From Bordetella parapertussis (GTDB lineage: Bacteria > Pseudomonadota > Gammaproteobacteria > Burkholderiales > Burkholderiaceae_D), in assembly GCA_945866125.1 (NCBI GenBank), contig CAMBFZ010000017.1, positions 1 to 64,000 on the forward strand: a stretch of 64,000 nucleotides of DNA, in the 5' to 3' direction. The notes below the pieces were generated by a model. It was not told the DNA's origin. It saw only the letters and a list, made by a program, of their open reading frames with translations, and did not search any database. How positions within the stretch are numbered: position 1 is the stretch's first letter; every line of letters starts with the position of its first letter. A program made the translations under genes and the position numbers. Shown here one piece after another: positions 30,582 to 41,340 of the stretch.

Positions 30582-31643
30582 CTATGAAGAGGAATGTTTT
30601 TTTTCGGTCAGCGTCTTGATGGTTTTTTCCAGCTCACGCAATTTGTCGCGCATCGTATCGAGGTTGCGGACTATCACGGCTGTTTTTTCCCAGTCTGCAT
30701 TTTTTGCCAGCGGATAAAAGCCGGTGTATTGCCCGGCTTCGTTAATCGAACGCGATACCAGGCTACCGGAGGAGACGTGGACATGGTCAGCAATGTTTAA
30801 ATGGCCCAGCACCATGGCCGCCCCACCGAAGGTGCAATGCTTGCCAATTTTGGCACTACCAGCGACACCGACGCAGCCAGCCATTGCCGTGTGGGCGCCG
30901 ATGATGCAGTTGTGCGCGATCTGAATCTGGTTGTCGAGCTTTACCCCATCTTCGATGATGGTGTGGTCCATCGCGCCGCGGTCGATGGTGGTGTTGGCGC
31001 CAATTTCAACATCGTCGCCAATGCGCACCCCACCGGTTTGAGGGATTTTTATCCATTGCCCCTTGTCGTTGGCAAAGCCAAATCCATCGCCGCCGACGAC
31101 GGCTCCGGAATGAATGATACCCCGCGCGCCGATATGGCAATCTGCGAGAAAACTCACGTTCGGATGCAGCACGGTTGCCGCACCGATTTTGGCATTACGA
31201 CCGATAAAACAGCCCGCGCCAATCACGCAACCCTCACCGAGTTCGGCGCCAGCTTCGATGGTCACATGCGGGCCAATCGCCACGGAGGCAGCCACCCGCG
31301 CCTCAGCATCAATGACGGCCGTCGGATGCACGCCGGGGCTGGGGACAATCGCCTGTTTTGCATGAAAATATTGGGCCACCCGCGCATAGTACGCGTAGGG
31401 ATTGTCCGTAATCACGCAGGCGCCACGATAGGTCTGCGCGACACTGGCGTGATGATCAGCTGACAGGATCAGCGCGCCAGCCTGGGTCAGGCCAGCCTGC
31501 GTACGCAGCTTGGAATTGGACAGAAAGGTGATGTGCGCCGCGCCTGCGGCGTCGAGCGGCGCGATGCCGGTGATAATGATTGCCGGATCGCCCATCAACT
31601 GCCCGCCCAAGCTTTCGACTAATTGGGCCAGTCGAGTGCTCAT
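30582..31643 (-). CDS. lpxD: UDP-3-O-acylglucosamine N-acyltransferase
   Basis: LpxD adds the second, N-linked acyl chain in lipid A synthesis. The 353-residue protein has the N-terminal uridine-binding domain, a left-handed beta-helix (IGPHVTIEAGAELGEGCVIG) and the catalytic His region IQIAHNCIIG, followed by the C-terminal helix. ATG 31643 is chosen because GGAG lies 9 nt upstream; a TTG three codons earlier is too close to that site. It follows skp by 16 nt. Confidence 0.96.
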   Translation of the reverse strand: MSTRLAQLVESLGGQLMGDPAIIITGIAPLDAAGAAHITFLSNSKLRTQAGLTQAGALILSADHHASVAQTYRGACVITDNPYAYYARVAQYFHAKQAIVPSPGVHPTAVIDAEARVAASVAIGPHVTIEAGAELGEGCVIGAGCFIGRNAKIGAATVLHPNVSFLADCHIGARGIIHSGAVVGGDGFGFANDKGQWIKIPQTGGVRIGDDVEIGANTTIDRGAMDHTIIEDGVKLDNQIQIAHNCIIGAHTAMAGCVGVAGSAKIGKHCTFGGAAMVLGHLNIADHVHVSSGSLVSRSINEAGQYTGFYPLAKNADWEKTAVIVRNLDTMRDKLRELEKTIKTLTEKKHSSS

Positions 31644-31659
31644 GGCGGTCAACTCCGGA

Positions 31660-32148
31660 TTACTTGTTCAGTGCTTTGAGCACTTTGTCAGTGATGTCGA
31701 TGCGCGGACTCGAATAGACGGCTTCCTGAAAAACGATATCGTACTTTTCCGATTCGGCGATCTGCTTGATGACCTTGTTCGCACGCTCCAGCACAACCGC
31801 GAGTTCCTCGTTACGACGCTGATTCAAATCTTCGCGAAATTCACGCTGGCGACGCTGAAAATCTTTGTCCATTTCGGTCAACTCACGCTGGCGCTTCAAC
31901 CGGTCACCATCTGGCAAAACGGGCGCATCCTTGTCAAGCTTCTCAGCGGTGGCTTTAAGACGCGCACCAAGTTCCTGCAGATCTTTTTCGCGCTTGGAAA
32001 ACTCCTGCTCCAATTTGGCGGTAGCGGCTTTGGCGGGGGCAGCATCGCGGAAGATACGCTCGGTGCTGACGAACCCGATCTTAAGTTCCTGCGCTTGGGC
32101 CGATAGGGAAAGGGCAGCGCACAATGCAGCGCCCACCGTCAGCTTCAT
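31660..32148 (-). CDS. skp: OmpH/Skp-family periplasmic chaperone
   Basis: Skp holds unfolded outer-membrane proteins in the periplasm on their way to the BAM complex. The 162-residue precursor has a signal peptide (MKLTVGAALCAALSLSAQA), then LKIGFVSTERIFRDA and a long charged coiled-coil (about 45-135), ending KYDIVFQEAVYSSPRIDITDKVLKAL. ATG 32148 fits the signal peptide; the frame extends to a GTG at 32184. It lies 75 nt after bamA, the usual order. Confidence 0.94.
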   Translation of the reverse strand: MKLTVGAALCAALSLSAQAQELKIGFVSTERIFRDAAPAKAATAKLEQEFSKREKDLQELGARLKATAEKLDKDAPVLPDGDRLKRQRELTEMDKDFQRRQREFREDLNQRRNEELAVVLERANKVIKQIAESEKYDIVFQEAVYSSPRIDITDKVLKALNK

Positions 32149-32223
32149 TATATTTTTGAATACGAAAATCAATTCATTCTCCACTGCGCAAATTAATATT
32201 ATGCCACCTGATAATCAGGCCGC

Positions 32224-34596
32224 TCAAAAACCGGTACCCAATTGGAATTGAAAGCGCTGGATGCGGTCAAATGATTTTGGGTTAATCGGATAACCCAGCG
32301 ATAACTTTAAAGGCCCGACCGGCGAAATCCAGCTGATACCCAGGCCCGTGCTGTAGCGCATGTCGCCAACACTAATGCCCTGCCCGTCCTGCGGATTAAA
32401 CACCTGACCGGCATCCAAAAAGGTGAACCAGCGCAGACTTCGATCAACCCCACTACCCGGGAAAGGCAGCTGTAGCTCGGCATTAGCAACAACGCGTGCC
32501 TGTCCGCCGATCGGGAGGTTCACACCCGGCACGTTGGTGGTGCCGCCTGTTTCTGAAACCGACAACGAGCCCGCAAAATAACCCCGCACCGAGCCAATAC
32601 CACCGGCATAGTAATTTTTAAAAATCGGATAAGGACTACCGCCAAGACCGGCCCCGTAGTTGACCTCACCGTTCAACGCGAGCGTGATCGAGTTAAAGTA
32701 GGGCATGGGCATGAAATACTGATCCTGATACGTCGTTCGGTAATAACTCGCCGAGCCGGCCGGGGACACTTCTAGATTGGCACGCTGATAGCGGCCTTTG
32801 GTCGGAATCAATGCGCTGTCGCGGTTATCGCGCTGCCACGCTGCCGTCAGCGGATAAGCCGTTGTCTGGGCCGTACCAATACCGCCGGGGATACCGGAAA
32901 AATCTTCGACATATTGCAAGTACCGAGTCGGACTATTCGAGAACGTCTCGACCTTGGTGCTTTCAATACCGATACCCAAAAATACCCGATCAAATTCCGA
33001 AAACGGCACGCCAAAACTGACGTTTGCACCGCGTGTCTGTACGCGGTAATCGGTATTAGTCAAATACAACGGTGGGCGCGCCGTACGCAAAAAAACTTCC
33101 ACGGTACGACTGACACCATCGTCCGTAAAATACGGATTGGTATGCGAGACCGCAATGGTGCGGTAAATCTTGCTGGTGTTAACGTTAATGCCGATATTGT
33201 TGCCGCTACCGAAAGCATTGGCTTGATTGATCGAGCCTGTCAGGGTCAATTTTTCGCTACTGGAAAAACCAGCGCCAATCATCACGTTACCCGTCGGCTT
33301 TTCGGTCACGGCAACGTTCAGGTCGACCTGATCTGGCGTGCCCGGTACTTCAGGCGTGTCGATATTAGTGTCAGTAAAAAATCCGAGACGACCCAGACGG
33401 TCACGCGAGAGACGGATTTTATCGCCATCGTACCAAGAGCTTTCAGCCTGACGGAATTCGCGCCGGATCACTTCATCCCGGGTTCGGTCATTACCGGAAA
33501 TATTAATCCGGCGGACGTAAATCCGCTTGCCCGGATCAACAAAAATGGTGAAATTAACTTCATTAGTTTCACGATTGATCTCTGGGCTGGCATTGACGTT
33601 CGCAAAGGCATAGCCAAATACGCCCATGCGCTCGCTAATTTTGCGTGTGCTCGCCGACATTTTTTCGCCCGAATACGCTTCACCGGGCTTCAGTGTAATC
33701 AGATCAGCCAGTTCTTTTTCACGCCCAAGCATCTCGCCTTCGAGCTTGATACTGGCCACCGTATATTTTTGTCCTTCGTTGATATTCATCGTGACGAAGA
33801 TATCTTTTTTATCCGGTGAAATCGATACTTGGGTGGAGTCGACTTGCATTTCTAGATAGCCGCGGTTCAAATAAAACGAGCGCAGTGCCTCGATATCGCC
33901 TGCCAGCTTTTGCTTGGAGTACTGGTCGGACTTGCTGTACCAGGTAAACCACCCTGAAGTCGACAACTTGAGCTGCCCCCGCAAGTCATCTTTGGAGAAC
34001 GCCTTGTTACCAATGATATTGATCTGTTTGATGCGAGCCACTTCGCCTTCGTCAACAGCGAAGGTGACATTGACCCGGTTACGCTCGATCGGCGTAACCG
34101 TGGCGGTGATCTGTACCGCATACAAGCCACGCGACAGATATTGTCGCTTGAGTTCTTGCTCCGCGCGGTCAACCAACGACTTATCCAAAATGCGCGACTC
34201 GCCCAGACCAATATCCTTGAGCGACTTAGTCAACTGGACCTTGTCGAATTCTTTGGTGCCGGTAAATTCGACGCTGGCGATTGCCGGACGCTCTTCGACC
34301 ATCACGACCAGCACGTCGCCATCGGCTTCGATCCGCACGTCTTTGAAAAAGCCGGTTGCATAAAGGGCTTTAATGGCGGCCGCAGCTTTGTCGTCGTTGA
34401 ACGTATCGCCCACACGCACCGGCAAATAGTTAAACACCGTGCCAGCTTCGGTACGCTGAATGCCTTCAACCCGAATGTCTTTGACAGTAAACGGCTCAAC
34501 AGCCACTGCCCGCCCGGACAGCAAAGCAAAGGCAGCAAGCGCGATCAGGCTACGGGAAAAAATCGGCAGCGCAAGGCGCCCGGAATCAAATTTCAT
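32224..34596 (-). CDS. bamA: Outer membrane protein assembly factor BamA
   Basis: BamA is the beta-barrel core of the machine that inserts outer-membrane proteins. The 790 residues show a signal peptide (ALAAFALLSGRAVA), five POTRA domains to about 420 (FTVKDIRVEGIQRTEAGTVF; GRLGFFTDTNIDTPEV), and the 16-strand barrel with the lid-lock motif region GGIGSVRGYFAGSLS and the terminal strand RIQRFQFQLGTGF ending in Phe. Its place between rseP and skp is conserved. Confidence 0.97.
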   Translation of the reverse strand: MKFDSGRLALPIFSRSLIALAAFALLSGRAVAVEPFTVKDIRVEGIQRTEAGTVFNYLPVRVGDTFNDDKAAAAIKALYATGFFKDVRIEADGDVLVVMVEERPAIASVEFTGTKEFDKVQLTKSLKDIGLGESRILDKSLVDRAEQELKRQYLSRGLYAVQITATVTPIERNRVNVTFAVDEGEVARIKQINIIGNKAFSKDDLRGQLKLSTSGWFTWYSKSDQYSKQKLAGDIEALRSFYLNRGYLEMQVDSTQVSISPDKKDIFVTMNINEGQKYTVASIKLEGEMLGREKELADLITLKPGEAYSGEKMSASTRKISERMGVFGYAFANVNASPEINRETNEVNFTIFVDPGKRIYVRRINISGNDRTRDEVIRREFRQAESSWYDGDKIRLSRDRLGRLGFFTDTNIDTPEVPGTPDQVDLNVAVTEKPTGNVMIGAGFSSSEKLTLTGSINQANAFGSGNNIGINVNTSKIYRTIAVSHTNPYFTDDGVSRTVEVFLRTARPPLYLTNTDYRVQTRGANVSFGVPFSEFDRVFLGIGIESTKVETFSNSPTRYLQYVEDFSGIPGGIGTAQTTAYPLTAAWQRDNRDSALIPTKGRYQRANLEVSPAGSASYYRTTYQDQYFMPMPYFNSITLALNGEVNYGAGLGGSPYPIFKNYYAGGIGSVRGYFAGSLSVSETGGTTNVPGVNLPIGGQARVVANAELQLPFPGSGVDRSLRWFTFLDAGQVFNPQDGQGISVGDMRYSTGLGISWISPVGPLKLSLGYPINPKSFDRIQRFQFQLGTGF

Positions 34597-34653
34597 CAGC
34601 TAAGTTTCGAGAGTTTGTAGCCAGCCTTGGTAAGGCCCGGCAATACGGCACGG

Positions 34654-36012
34654 TCACGTCATCAGGCGCGCAATATCGTTAAACATCGCCAGTGCCATCA
34701 TGACCATCAAGATACCCAATCCCGCACGCTGGGCAATCTCACCCACTCTTTGCGGCACTGGACGTCCAGTCAAAAGTTCCAGCGAATAATACAACAAATG
34801 CCCCCCGTCCAGAACCGGAATCGGGAGCAGATTCATCACACCGAGGCTGATGCTGATGAACGCAATAAACGACAAAAAACTAATCATGCCTATGCGCGCG
34901 GTCTGGCCGGCATAGTCGGCAATGGTGATCGGCCCCGTGATGTTCTTCAGCGAAGCCTCACGGGTTAGCATTTTGCCAAGCATGGTGAGCGTCATGCTGC
35001 TGGTCTCCCAGACCTTTACCACGGCCCGTTGCAACGCTTGAATGGGCGTGGCACGCAACACCGTCATCTCGCCAGCGAGATCGACTTGTGCCTTGATGCG
35101 ACCGACGGTTTTCCCGGCTGCCTGCTCGGCCTGTGGCACCACGGTCACGCTAAATGAGCCGCTGCCCCGCCGGCCAGTCAGCACCAGCGACTGCCCGGCC
35201 GACGCCTGCAATGTGTCGATCAGGGCCACGCCGTCGGCGACTAGCTCGCCATTAATCGTTTCAATCAAGTCGCCGCTTTGCAGACCGGCACGGGCCGCAG
35301 GACCATCCGGCAAAATTTTGCCCAGCCGGGCGCGGGGCCGCGGAAATTCGAGCCCAAGCCTGCTGAGCAGTTCTGCATCAAGGTCGGCGTTCCCACCGCC
35401 CGCCGGCGACAAACGTGCTTCGACAATGTGCGACACCCCGTCGTGACTGCCACGCTGCAGATCAAGCTTGACGACCCGATCATCCATCGCCGATTGCAAA
35501 AGCTTCCAACGTAATTCAGACCACGCAAGGATAGGCTCGCCATCGACTGCCATGACCACGTCCCCCGCTCGCAGGCCAGCTTGATAGGCGAGTGAATCGG
35601 CGACCACGCCGACCCGCGCCACCGGCTCTGGGATACCGTGAATGAAGAGTCCGGCAAAAATGGCGATGGCCAGCAAAAAATTGGCGATCGGTCCGGCGGC
35701 GACGATGGCAATCCGCTTGCCCACAGGCTGACGCGTAAATTCGCGCGGCGCATCGGCGGCAGCGATCTCGCCGGCGTCGTCTTCGCGCGCATCGAGCATT
35801 TTGACGTAGCCACCAAGCGGTACGGCCGACAGCGCCCACTCGGTCTGATCAGCACCAAAGCGGCGGGACCAGATGACCTTGCCCATCCCTACCGAAAAAC
35901 GCAGCACTTTGACGCCGCACCAGCGCGCCACCAAATAGTGGCCCAGCTCATGCACGATGATGAGCACGCCGAGCACGACCGCGAAGGCCAATACAGTTTG
36001 CAGCATTACCAT
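34654..36012 (-). CDS. rseP: Site-2 zinc metalloprotease RseP
   Basis: RseP cuts inner-membrane substrates such as anti-sigma factor RseA in the envelope stress response and clears signal-peptide remnants. The 452 residues have the zinc motif HELGH (H21, E22, H25) in the first membrane helix, two PDZ domains (about 115-200 and 205-295; LRAGDVVMAVDGEP and LQSGDLIETINGE) and the third ligand region NLLPIPVLDGGHLL near the C-terminus. It lies between dxr and bamA. An alternative start two codons downstream is possible. Confidence 0.96.
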   Translation of the reverse strand: MVMLQTVLAFAVVLGVLIIVHELGHYLVARWCGVKVLRFSVGMGKVIWSRRFGADQTEWALSAVPLGGYVKMLDAREDDAGEIAAADAPREFTRQPVGKRIAIVAAGPIANFLLAIAIFAGLFIHGIPEPVARVGVVADSLAYQAGLRAGDVVMAVDGEPILAWSELRWKLLQSAMDDRVVKLDLQRGSHDGVSHIVEARLSPAGGGNADLDAELLSRLGLEFPRPRARLGKILPDGPAARAGLQSGDLIETINGELVADGVALIDTLQASAGQSLVLTGRRGSGSFSVTVVPQAEQAAGKTVGRIKAQVDLAGEMTVLRATPIQALQRAVVKVWETSSMTLTMLGKMLTREASLKNITGPITIADYAGQTARIGMISFLSFIAFISISLGVMNLLPIPVLDGGHLLYYSLELLTGRPVPQRVGEIAQRAGLGILMVMMALAMFNDIARLMT

Positions 36013-36033
36013 GGTCTTATTCCGGTATCAGGT

Positions 36034-37206
36034 TCAGGCAGATAACAAGGAGCGCGCCAGCGACCGCGCGCGACGATCTTGCTCAAGCAGATCGTCGAGG
36101 TTGTCGACCGCATCAGCGGGCAAAGACGACATGACGTTCGCGATGACCTGGTTAATTTGGCGAAATCCAATTTGACGTTCGAGGAAAGCGTCGACTGCAA
36201 TTTCATTGGCCGCGTTCATCAGCGCAGCCGCACTACCGCCGGCCTCCAGCGCATCAAAAGCCAGCTTGAGGCAGGGGAATTGCTGGAAATCCGGACGCCG
36301 GAAATCGAGCCGGCCAATCTGCGCCAGATCAATCGGCGCAACCCCGGAATCAATGCGTTCGGGATAGGCCAGCGCATGCGCAATTGGGGTGCGCATATCG
36401 GGGTTACCGAGTTGCGCCAAGACAGAACCATCAACATACGACACCATTGAGTGGATCACGCTTTGCGGATGAATGACGACGTCAATCTGGGCCGGTGTCG
36501 CCCCGAACAGCCAATGCGCCTCGATCACTTCGAGGCCTTTGTTCATCATCGTGGCCGAGTCGACCGAAATTTTTCTACCCATGCTCCAGTTTGGATGGGC
36601 TACAGCCTGCTCGGGGGTGACGTGATCGAGCGTCTCGACAGCGCGGTCCAAAAAAGGTCCCCCCGACGCGGTGAGCAAAATTTTTCGGATGCCGTGGGCT
36701 GAGGGCTCGCGCCGGTAGTCCAAGGGCAGGCACTGAAAAATCGCATTGTGCTCGCTATCAATAGGCAACAGCGTGGCACCATTCTGCGCGACGGCATCCA
36801 TAAACAACTGGCCCGACATGACCAGGGCCTCTTTATTGGCGAGTAATATTTTTTTACCTGCCCGCGCTGCCGCAATCGATGGTGGCAATCCTGCCGCACC
36901 GACAATGGCCGCCATGACGGTCGTACAATCGGACGCCGTTGCAATCGCACAGAGCGCCGCGTCGCCGTAGCTGATCTCGGTTTTCAAACCAGCGTTCCGT
37001 AATAACGGCGCCAGTTTGGCCGCCGCGTCAGCCGAACCCACCACTGCTTGCCGCGGATGAAAGCGCGCGCATAAAACGGCGAGTTCCTCAACCTTGTTAA
37101 ACGCGCTCAGCGCATAGACGGAATAGCGATCCGGATAACGGGCGATCACATCCAAAGTGGAGAGACCGATTGATCCGGTGGCGCCAAGTATCGTAATCGA
37201 TTGCAT
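36034..37206 (-). CDS. dxr: 1-deoxy-D-xylulose 5-phosphate reductoisomerase
   Basis: Dxr (IspC) converts DXP to 2-C-methyl-D-erythritol 4-phosphate with NADPH, the committed step of the MEP isoprenoid pathway; the isoprenoids feed UppS encoded two genes upstream. The 390 residues begin [17 protein letters not shown] (NADPH binding) and include [13 protein letters not shown] [53 protein letters not shown] with the metal-binding Asp and Glu. Gap to rseP is 21 nt. Confidence 0.97.
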   Translation of the reverse strand: MQSITILGATGSIGLSTLDVIARYPDRYSVYALSAFNKVEELAVLCARFHPRQAVVGSADAAAKLAPLLRNAGLKTEISYGDAALCAIATASDCTTVMAAIVGAAGLPPSIAAARAGKKILLANKEALVMSGQLFMDAVAQNGATLLPIDSEHNAIFQCLPLDYRREPSAHGIRKILLTASGGPFLDRAVETLDHVTPEQAVAHPNWSMGRKISVDSATMMNKGLEVIEAHWLFGATPAQIDVVIHPQSVIHSMVSYVDGSVLAQLGNPDMRTPIAHALAYPERIDSGVAPIDLAQIGRLDFRRPDFQQFPCLKLAFDALEAGGSAAALMNAANEIAVDAFLERQIGFRQINQVIANVMSSLPADAVDNLDDLLEQDRRARSLARSLLSA

Positions 37207-37226
37207 CGTGCCGTTTCTCCGTTTGC

Positions 37227-38045
37227 TTACAGCCGCGCGCTAAGCAGCAAGGCCAACGGCATCACGGGAATGAGCGCATCAATCCGATCGAGGACCCCGC
37301 CATGCCCAGGCAACAGTCGGCTGCTGTCTTTGACGCCGGCACGCCGCTTCATCAGCGACTCAAACAAATCGCCCACAATACTTGCTGCCACCAGCGCCGT
37401 CATCAAGAGCACCCACAAAGGCCAGCCAGCCTTCTGCTGCAACTCGACACAAAATGTCGCCGACAAAGCCGGAATAAAACTTGATACCGCACCAAGCAGC
37501 AACACCGCAAGCCAGCCACCCAAGGCGCCCTCCCAGCTTTTTCCCGGCGAGATGTGCGGTGCCAGCTTGCGCTTTCCAAAGGCCTTGCCGGCAAAGTAAG
37601 CGCCGATGTCCGCCACCCACACAATTGCCATCGCTGATACGAGCGTAACGGCTGAGCGCTGAAACAAGCTCGCCATCGCAATGAAGCAACCCAGTAAAGC
37701 CAGTAAATACACCACCGTGAACAAGCCACCACGCAAACCACTGACCTCAGGCAAGCCGAATTTTAATGCCGGCACAAAGCGCACCGCCCAGATCAGCACG
37801 CACAAGCCAGCCAATGTTTCTGGATTGGTCGCCGACCCGCCGTTGAGCATCAACAGCAGCACCGCGGCGCCGACTAAAGCCAAAGGGAGCGCACGGGCAT
37901 TGTTGAACAAGCGCAGGCTCTCCCAGCAAGCCGCACCAAAAAATACCGCCACCGCGCACTGAAACGCCAGCACCGAACCGGAACCCAGAATCACCGCGAG
38001 CAGCAGGAGAAGAACAATAGCCGTGCGAATGCGCTGGCTCAGCAT
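37227..38045 (-). CDS. cdsA: Phosphatidate cytidylyltransferase
   Basis: CdsA, an integral inner-membrane enzyme, makes CDP-diacylglycerol from phosphatidate and CTP for all phospholipids. The 272 residues are mostly hydrophobic helices; the C-terminal signature is seen as [62 protein letters not shown] active-site loop is conserved near 150-185. The ATG overlaps the uppS stop by one base (TGATG). Confidence 0.96.
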   Translation of the reverse strand: MLSQRIRTAIVLLLLLAVILGSGSVLAFQCAVAVFFGAACWESLRLFNNARALPLALVGAAVLLLMLNGGSATNPETLAGLCVLIWAVRFVPALKFGLPEVSGLRGGLFTVVYLLALLGCFIAMASLFQRSAVTLVSAMAIVWVADIGAYFAGKAFGKRKLAPHISPGKSWEGALGGWLAVLLLGAVSSFIPALSATFCVELQQKAGWPLWVLLMTALVAASIVGDLFESLMKRRAGVKDSSRLLPGHGGVLDRIDALIPVMPLALLLSARL

Positions 38046-38803
38046 CAGGAAGCTTTCCTGACCGCGACGAGTTGCGCGCTGGTGCGGCCGAAGCGACGCT
38101 CGCGCTGCTGATAAGACGCGATGGCCTCGTCGAGCGCAGCGGCATCAAAATCAGGCCAGAAGGTATCGGTGAAATAAAGCTCGGTGTAAGCCAGCTGCCA
38201 CAGCAGGAAGTTGGAGATGCGTTGCTCGCCGCCGGTGCGGATAAATAAGTCCGGTTCGGGCGCGTAGGCCATGGCGAGATAAGGCGCGAAGTCTTCTTCG
38301 GCAAATCGGCCTTGCCCCGGCTTGGCCGCAACCATTTTTTCCATCGCTTGTAACAAATCCCAGCGACCGCCGTAATTGGCGCAAATGGTCACGGTCAGGC
38401 CGCTGTTGTCTGCCGTTTTTTGCTCTGCCGCCGCAATCAGGGCCTGCAGTCCGCTATCAAATCGTGACAGGTCACCGACCACTTTGAGGCGGATGTCATT
38501 GACATGCATCTTGCCGACCTCACGCTCCAGCGCGCTGACAAACAAGCGCATCAGCGTCGTGACTTCATCGGGCGGACGGCGCCAGTTTTCGGAGCTGAAC
38601 GCAAACAGCGTCAGATACCGAATGCCGCGCTCTTTGCAGGCTTTGACGACACCGCGCACGGCCTCGACGCCCTTGACGTGGCCGGTCACCCGTGGCAGAT
38701 AACGCGAGGTCGCCCAACGGCCATTGCCATCCATAATGATGGCCACATGGGCAGGGATGCCACGGTCTTCCGGTACTTCCTGTGTCGAGCTTTTTGGAGT
38801 CAT
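38045..38803 (-). CDS. uppS: Undecaprenyl diphosphate synthase (cis-prenyltransferase)
   Basis: UppS elongates farnesyl diphosphate with eight IPP units to the C55 carrier for peptidoglycan and LPS. The 252 residues have catalytic D25 in [25 protein letters not shown] and the C-terminal [19 protein letters not shown]. It lies between frr and cdsA, overlapping cdsA by one base. Confidence 0.97.
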   Translation of the reverse strand: MTPKSSTQEVPEDRGIPAHVAIIMDGNGRWATSRYLPRVTGHVKGVEAVRGVVKACKERGIRYLTLFAFSSENWRRPPDEVTTLMRLFVSALEREVGKMHVNDIRLKVVGDLSRFDSGLQALIAAAEQKTADNSGLTVTICANYGGRWDLLQAMEKMVAAKPGQGRFAEEDFAPYLAMAYAPEPDLFIRTGGEQRISNFLLWQLAYTELYFTDTFWPDFDAAALDEAIASYQQRERRFGRTSAQLVAVRKAS

Positions 38804-38870
38804 GGTCAGCGATGAAATGACATCGTTGCGAATAAAAAAAGTAGCAGAGCGAACAAGGTCTGCCGTTGTA

Positions 38871-39431
38871 CTACACCGTCAGCACTTCTTTTTCTTTTTC
38901 GATCACCATTTTGTCGATTTCGGTGACAAATTTGTCGGTGAGTTTCTGCACCTCGTCCTGTGCGCGGCGCTCGTCGTCTTCCGAAATCGCTTTATCTTTG
39001 AGCAGTTTTTTAAGCACCTCGTTGGCATCACGGCGAATATTACGTACCGCGATTTTGGCGTCCTCGGCTTCGCTCTTGACCAGCTTGACCATCTCCTTGC
39101 GGCGCTCTTCAGTCAGTGCCGGCGTGGGCACGCGAATCATCTCGCCTTGCGTGGAGGGGTTCAGTCCCAGGTCGGAATCACGAATTGCCTTTTCAATGGT
39201 GCCCAGCATTTTCTTTTCCCAGGGTTGAACGCCGATGGTGCGCGCATCAACCAGCGTGACGTTGGCCACTTGGGTAATGTTGGTCGGGGTACCGTAGTAA
39301 TCGACCATCACATGATCAAGAATACCCGTATGCGCGCGTCCGGTGCGCACCTTGGCCAGATCGGCCTTGAGGGTATCGATCGATTTATGCATCTTCTGCT
39401 CGGTATTCTTTTTGACGTCAGCGATCGTCAT
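38871..39431 (-). CDS. frr: Ribosome recycling factor
   Basis: RRF splits post-termination ribosomes together with EF-G. The 186-residue protein shows [20 protein letters not shown] in domain [14 protein letters not shown] [17 protein letters not shown], and [14 protein letters not shown] in the helical bundle. It lies 49 nt after pyrH and 67 nt before uppS on the same strand. Confidence 0.98.
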   Translation of the reverse strand: MTIADVKKNTEQKMHKSIDTLKADLAKVRTGRAHTGILDHVMVDYYGTPTNITQVANVTLVDARTIGVQPWEKKMLGTIEKAIRDSDLGLNPSTQGEMIRVPTPALTEERRKEMVKLVKSEAEDAKIAVRNIRRDANEVLKKLLKDKAISEDDERRAQDEVQKLTDKFVTEIDKMVIEKEKEVLTV

Positions 39432-39480
39432 AGGGCTCTCCTCTTAAACGGGTGGATGCTGTTTGTTCTTTTGCCTGTTT

Positions 39481-40197
39481 TTATACGTGGACCAGCGTGC
39501 CTTCGTCTTCACCCATCACGACCCGCTGCAGTGCACCAGCTTTGACGATGGAGAATACCTTAATTGGCAACTTCTGATCACGGCACAGCGCAAAAGCGGT
39601 CGCGTCCATCACCTGCAAATGCTGGGAAATGGCTTCATCAAACGTGATGCTCGCATAACGCGTCGCAGACGGGTCTTTTTTGGGATCGGCGCTATAGACG
39701 CCGTCCACCTTGGTTGCCTTGAGCACCACTTCGGCGCCAATCTCTGCACCGCGCAGTGCCGCTGCGGTGTCGGTGGTAAAAAACGGATTACCGGTGCCGG
39801 CGGCAAAAATGACGATTTTGCCTTCTTCGAGGTATTGCAGTGCTTTGGGGCGCACATACGGCTCCACCACCTGCTCAATACCGATCGCCGACATTACCCG
39901 CGCGACCATACCGGCCTGACGCATCGCGTCGGCCAGAGCAAGCGAATTCATCACAGTGGCCAGCATGCCCATATAGTCGGCCGTGGCGCGATCCATTCCT
40001 TGCGCACCGGGCGCTACGCCGCGAAAAATATTACCGCCACCGATGACGATGGCGATCTCGACACCGAGTTTGGCCACATCGGAGACGTCGCTGACCATCC
40101 GATCAATGGTGGCGCGGTTGATGCCATAAGGGTCATCGCCCATCAGGGCCTCACCGGAGAGTTTCAGGAGGACGCGCTTATAAGCGGGTGTTGTCAT
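39481..40197 (-). CDS. pyrH: Uridylate kinase
   Basis: PyrH phosphorylates UMP to UDP; the bacterial hexameric enzyme is feedback-inhibited by UTP and activated by GTP. The 238 residues have [14 protein letters not shown] at the N-terminus, [28 protein letters not shown] and [21 protein letters not shown] [17 protein letters not shown]. It lies 143 nt after tsf, beyond a strong terminator, and so may have its own promoter. Confidence 0.97.
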   Translation of the reverse strand: MTTPAYKRVLLKLSGEALMGDDPYGINRATIDRMVSDVSDVAKLGVEIAIVIGGGNIFRGVAPGAQGMDRATADYMGMLATVMNSLALADAMRQAGMVARVMSAIGIEQVVEPYVRPKALQYLEEGKIVIFAAGTGNPFFTTDTAAALRGAEIGAEVVLKATKVDGVYSADPKKDPSATRYASITFDEAISQHLQVMDATAFALCRDQKLPIKVFSIVKAGALQRVVMGEDEGTLVHV

Positions 40198-40300
40198 GGT
40201 CCAGGCTCCAGAGGGTTACTGATTTCAATTTAATACGAAAAAACAATCGTTATTTTACCGGTTGCCCGACACTTTTCGCCTGACTGCGGGCAGACAGCCC

Positions 40301-40326
40301 AAAAAAACGGGCCTCGCGGCCCGTTT
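40301..40326 (-). terminator. Rho-independent terminator after tsf
   Basis: A perfect 9-bp stem AAACGGGCC / GGCCCGTTT with a four-base loop (40305-40326) is followed on the minus strand by T7. It lies 15 nt after the tsf stop and separates rpsB-tsf from pyrH. Confidence 0.9.
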
Positions 40327-40340
40327 GGTATTGCCTGTTT

Positions 40341-41222
40341 TTACGCTTGCTTTGCCGCTGCGACCTGGGCTGCCACCTCGGCAGCAAAGTCATCCTGCTT
40401 TTTCTCGATACCTTCACCAACGATAAACATCGTAAACGCCTTTACCGACGTATTTGCCGCTTTGAGCATTTGCTCCACGGTTTGCTTATCGTTCTTGACG
40501 AAGGATTGATTGAACAGCGATACCTCTTTCAGGTATTTCTGAACCGAACCCTCAACCATCTTGGTCGCGATATCGGCCGGCTTGCCCGATTCGACCGCTT
40601 TGAGATGCGCGACCGAACGCTCTTTTTCAATCAGGTCAGCCGGCACTTGATCCGATGAAAGCGCCACTGGTTTCATCGCTGCGATATGCATGGCGACGTC
40701 TTTGCCTACCTGCTCATCCGCGCCGTCATATTCAACCATGACGCCGATACGGGTACCGTGCAGATAGGAGGTCAGTTTGGCGTTGGTTTGGAAGCGCTTG
40801 AAGCGGCGAATCGACATGTTTTCGCCGATACGACCGACCAGCGCGGCGCGCTGTTCTTCGACGGTCTTGCCATCGAGCGGCAAGGCACCCAGCGCAGCCA
40901 GATCCGCAGGATTGTGCTCGGCGATCAAACGAGCGACCGTCGTGGCCAGCGCCAGGAAGTCATCGTTTTTGGTGACGAAATCGGTTTCGCAATTGACTTC
41001 AACCAGTGCGCCCACACCACCGGCGATATACGCAGTAACCACGCCTTCGGCGGTTACGCGCGACGCGGCTTTGGAGGCCTTGCTACCGAGTTTAACGCGC
41101 AGGATCTCTTCAGCACGCTCCATATCACCATCGGCTTCGGTCAATGCTTTTTTGCACTCCATCATTGGCGCGTCGGTTTTTGCGCGCAGTTCACCTACCA
41201 TTGCTGCAGTAATTGCCGCCAT
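40341..41222 (-). CDS. tsf: Elongation factor Ts
   Basis: EF-Ts exchanges GDP for GTP on EF-Tu. The 293 residues start [20 protein letters not shown], with the UBA-like N-terminal domain ([21 protein letters not shown]), then [14 protein letters not shown], the conserved core that contacts EF-Tu. It follows rpsB by 118 nt with a hairpin in between. Confidence 0.98.
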   Translation of the reverse strand: MAAITAAMVGELRAKTDAPMMECKKALTEADGDMERAEEILRVKLGSKASKAASRVTAEGVVTAYIAGGVGALVEVNCETDFVTKNDDFLALATTVARLIAEHNPADLAALGALPLDGKTVEEQRAALVGRIGENMSIRRFKRFQTNAKLTSYLHGTRIGVMVEYDGADEQVGKDVAMHIAAMKPVALSSDQVPADLIEKERSVAHLKAVESGKPADIATKMVEGSVQKYLKEVSLFNQSFVKNDKQTVEQMLKAANTSVKAFTMFIVGEGIEKKQDDFAAEVAAQVAAAKQA

Positions 41223-41263
41223 TTTCTTCTCCTGAATAATTCACATCACAAATAATCTGTTCG

Positions 41264-41291
41264 AAAAAAAGGGGCGAACCGCTGTTGCCCC
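41264..41291 (-). terminator. Attenuator-like hairpin between rpsB and tsf
   Basis: On the minus strand GGGGC (41291-41287) pairs with GCCCC (41275-41271) over an 11-base loop and is followed directly by T7 (41270-41264). It lies in the 118-nt gap between rpsB and tsf. The short stem suggests partial termination; the E. coli rpsB-tsf gap is known to hold a comparable attenuator. Confidence 0.65.
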
Positions 41292-41340
41292 GATTTTTAC
41301 CCGCCGCTACGCAAGCGACGTTGTCCAAACAGGATGGGCC

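Noticed and set aside
32914..33819. 301-codon plus-strand frame
   Set aside because: Antisense shadow of bamA; residue content is not protein-like and no start signal is seen.
39463..40233. 256-codon plus-strand frame
   Set aside because: Antisense to pyrH, complete on the minus strand.
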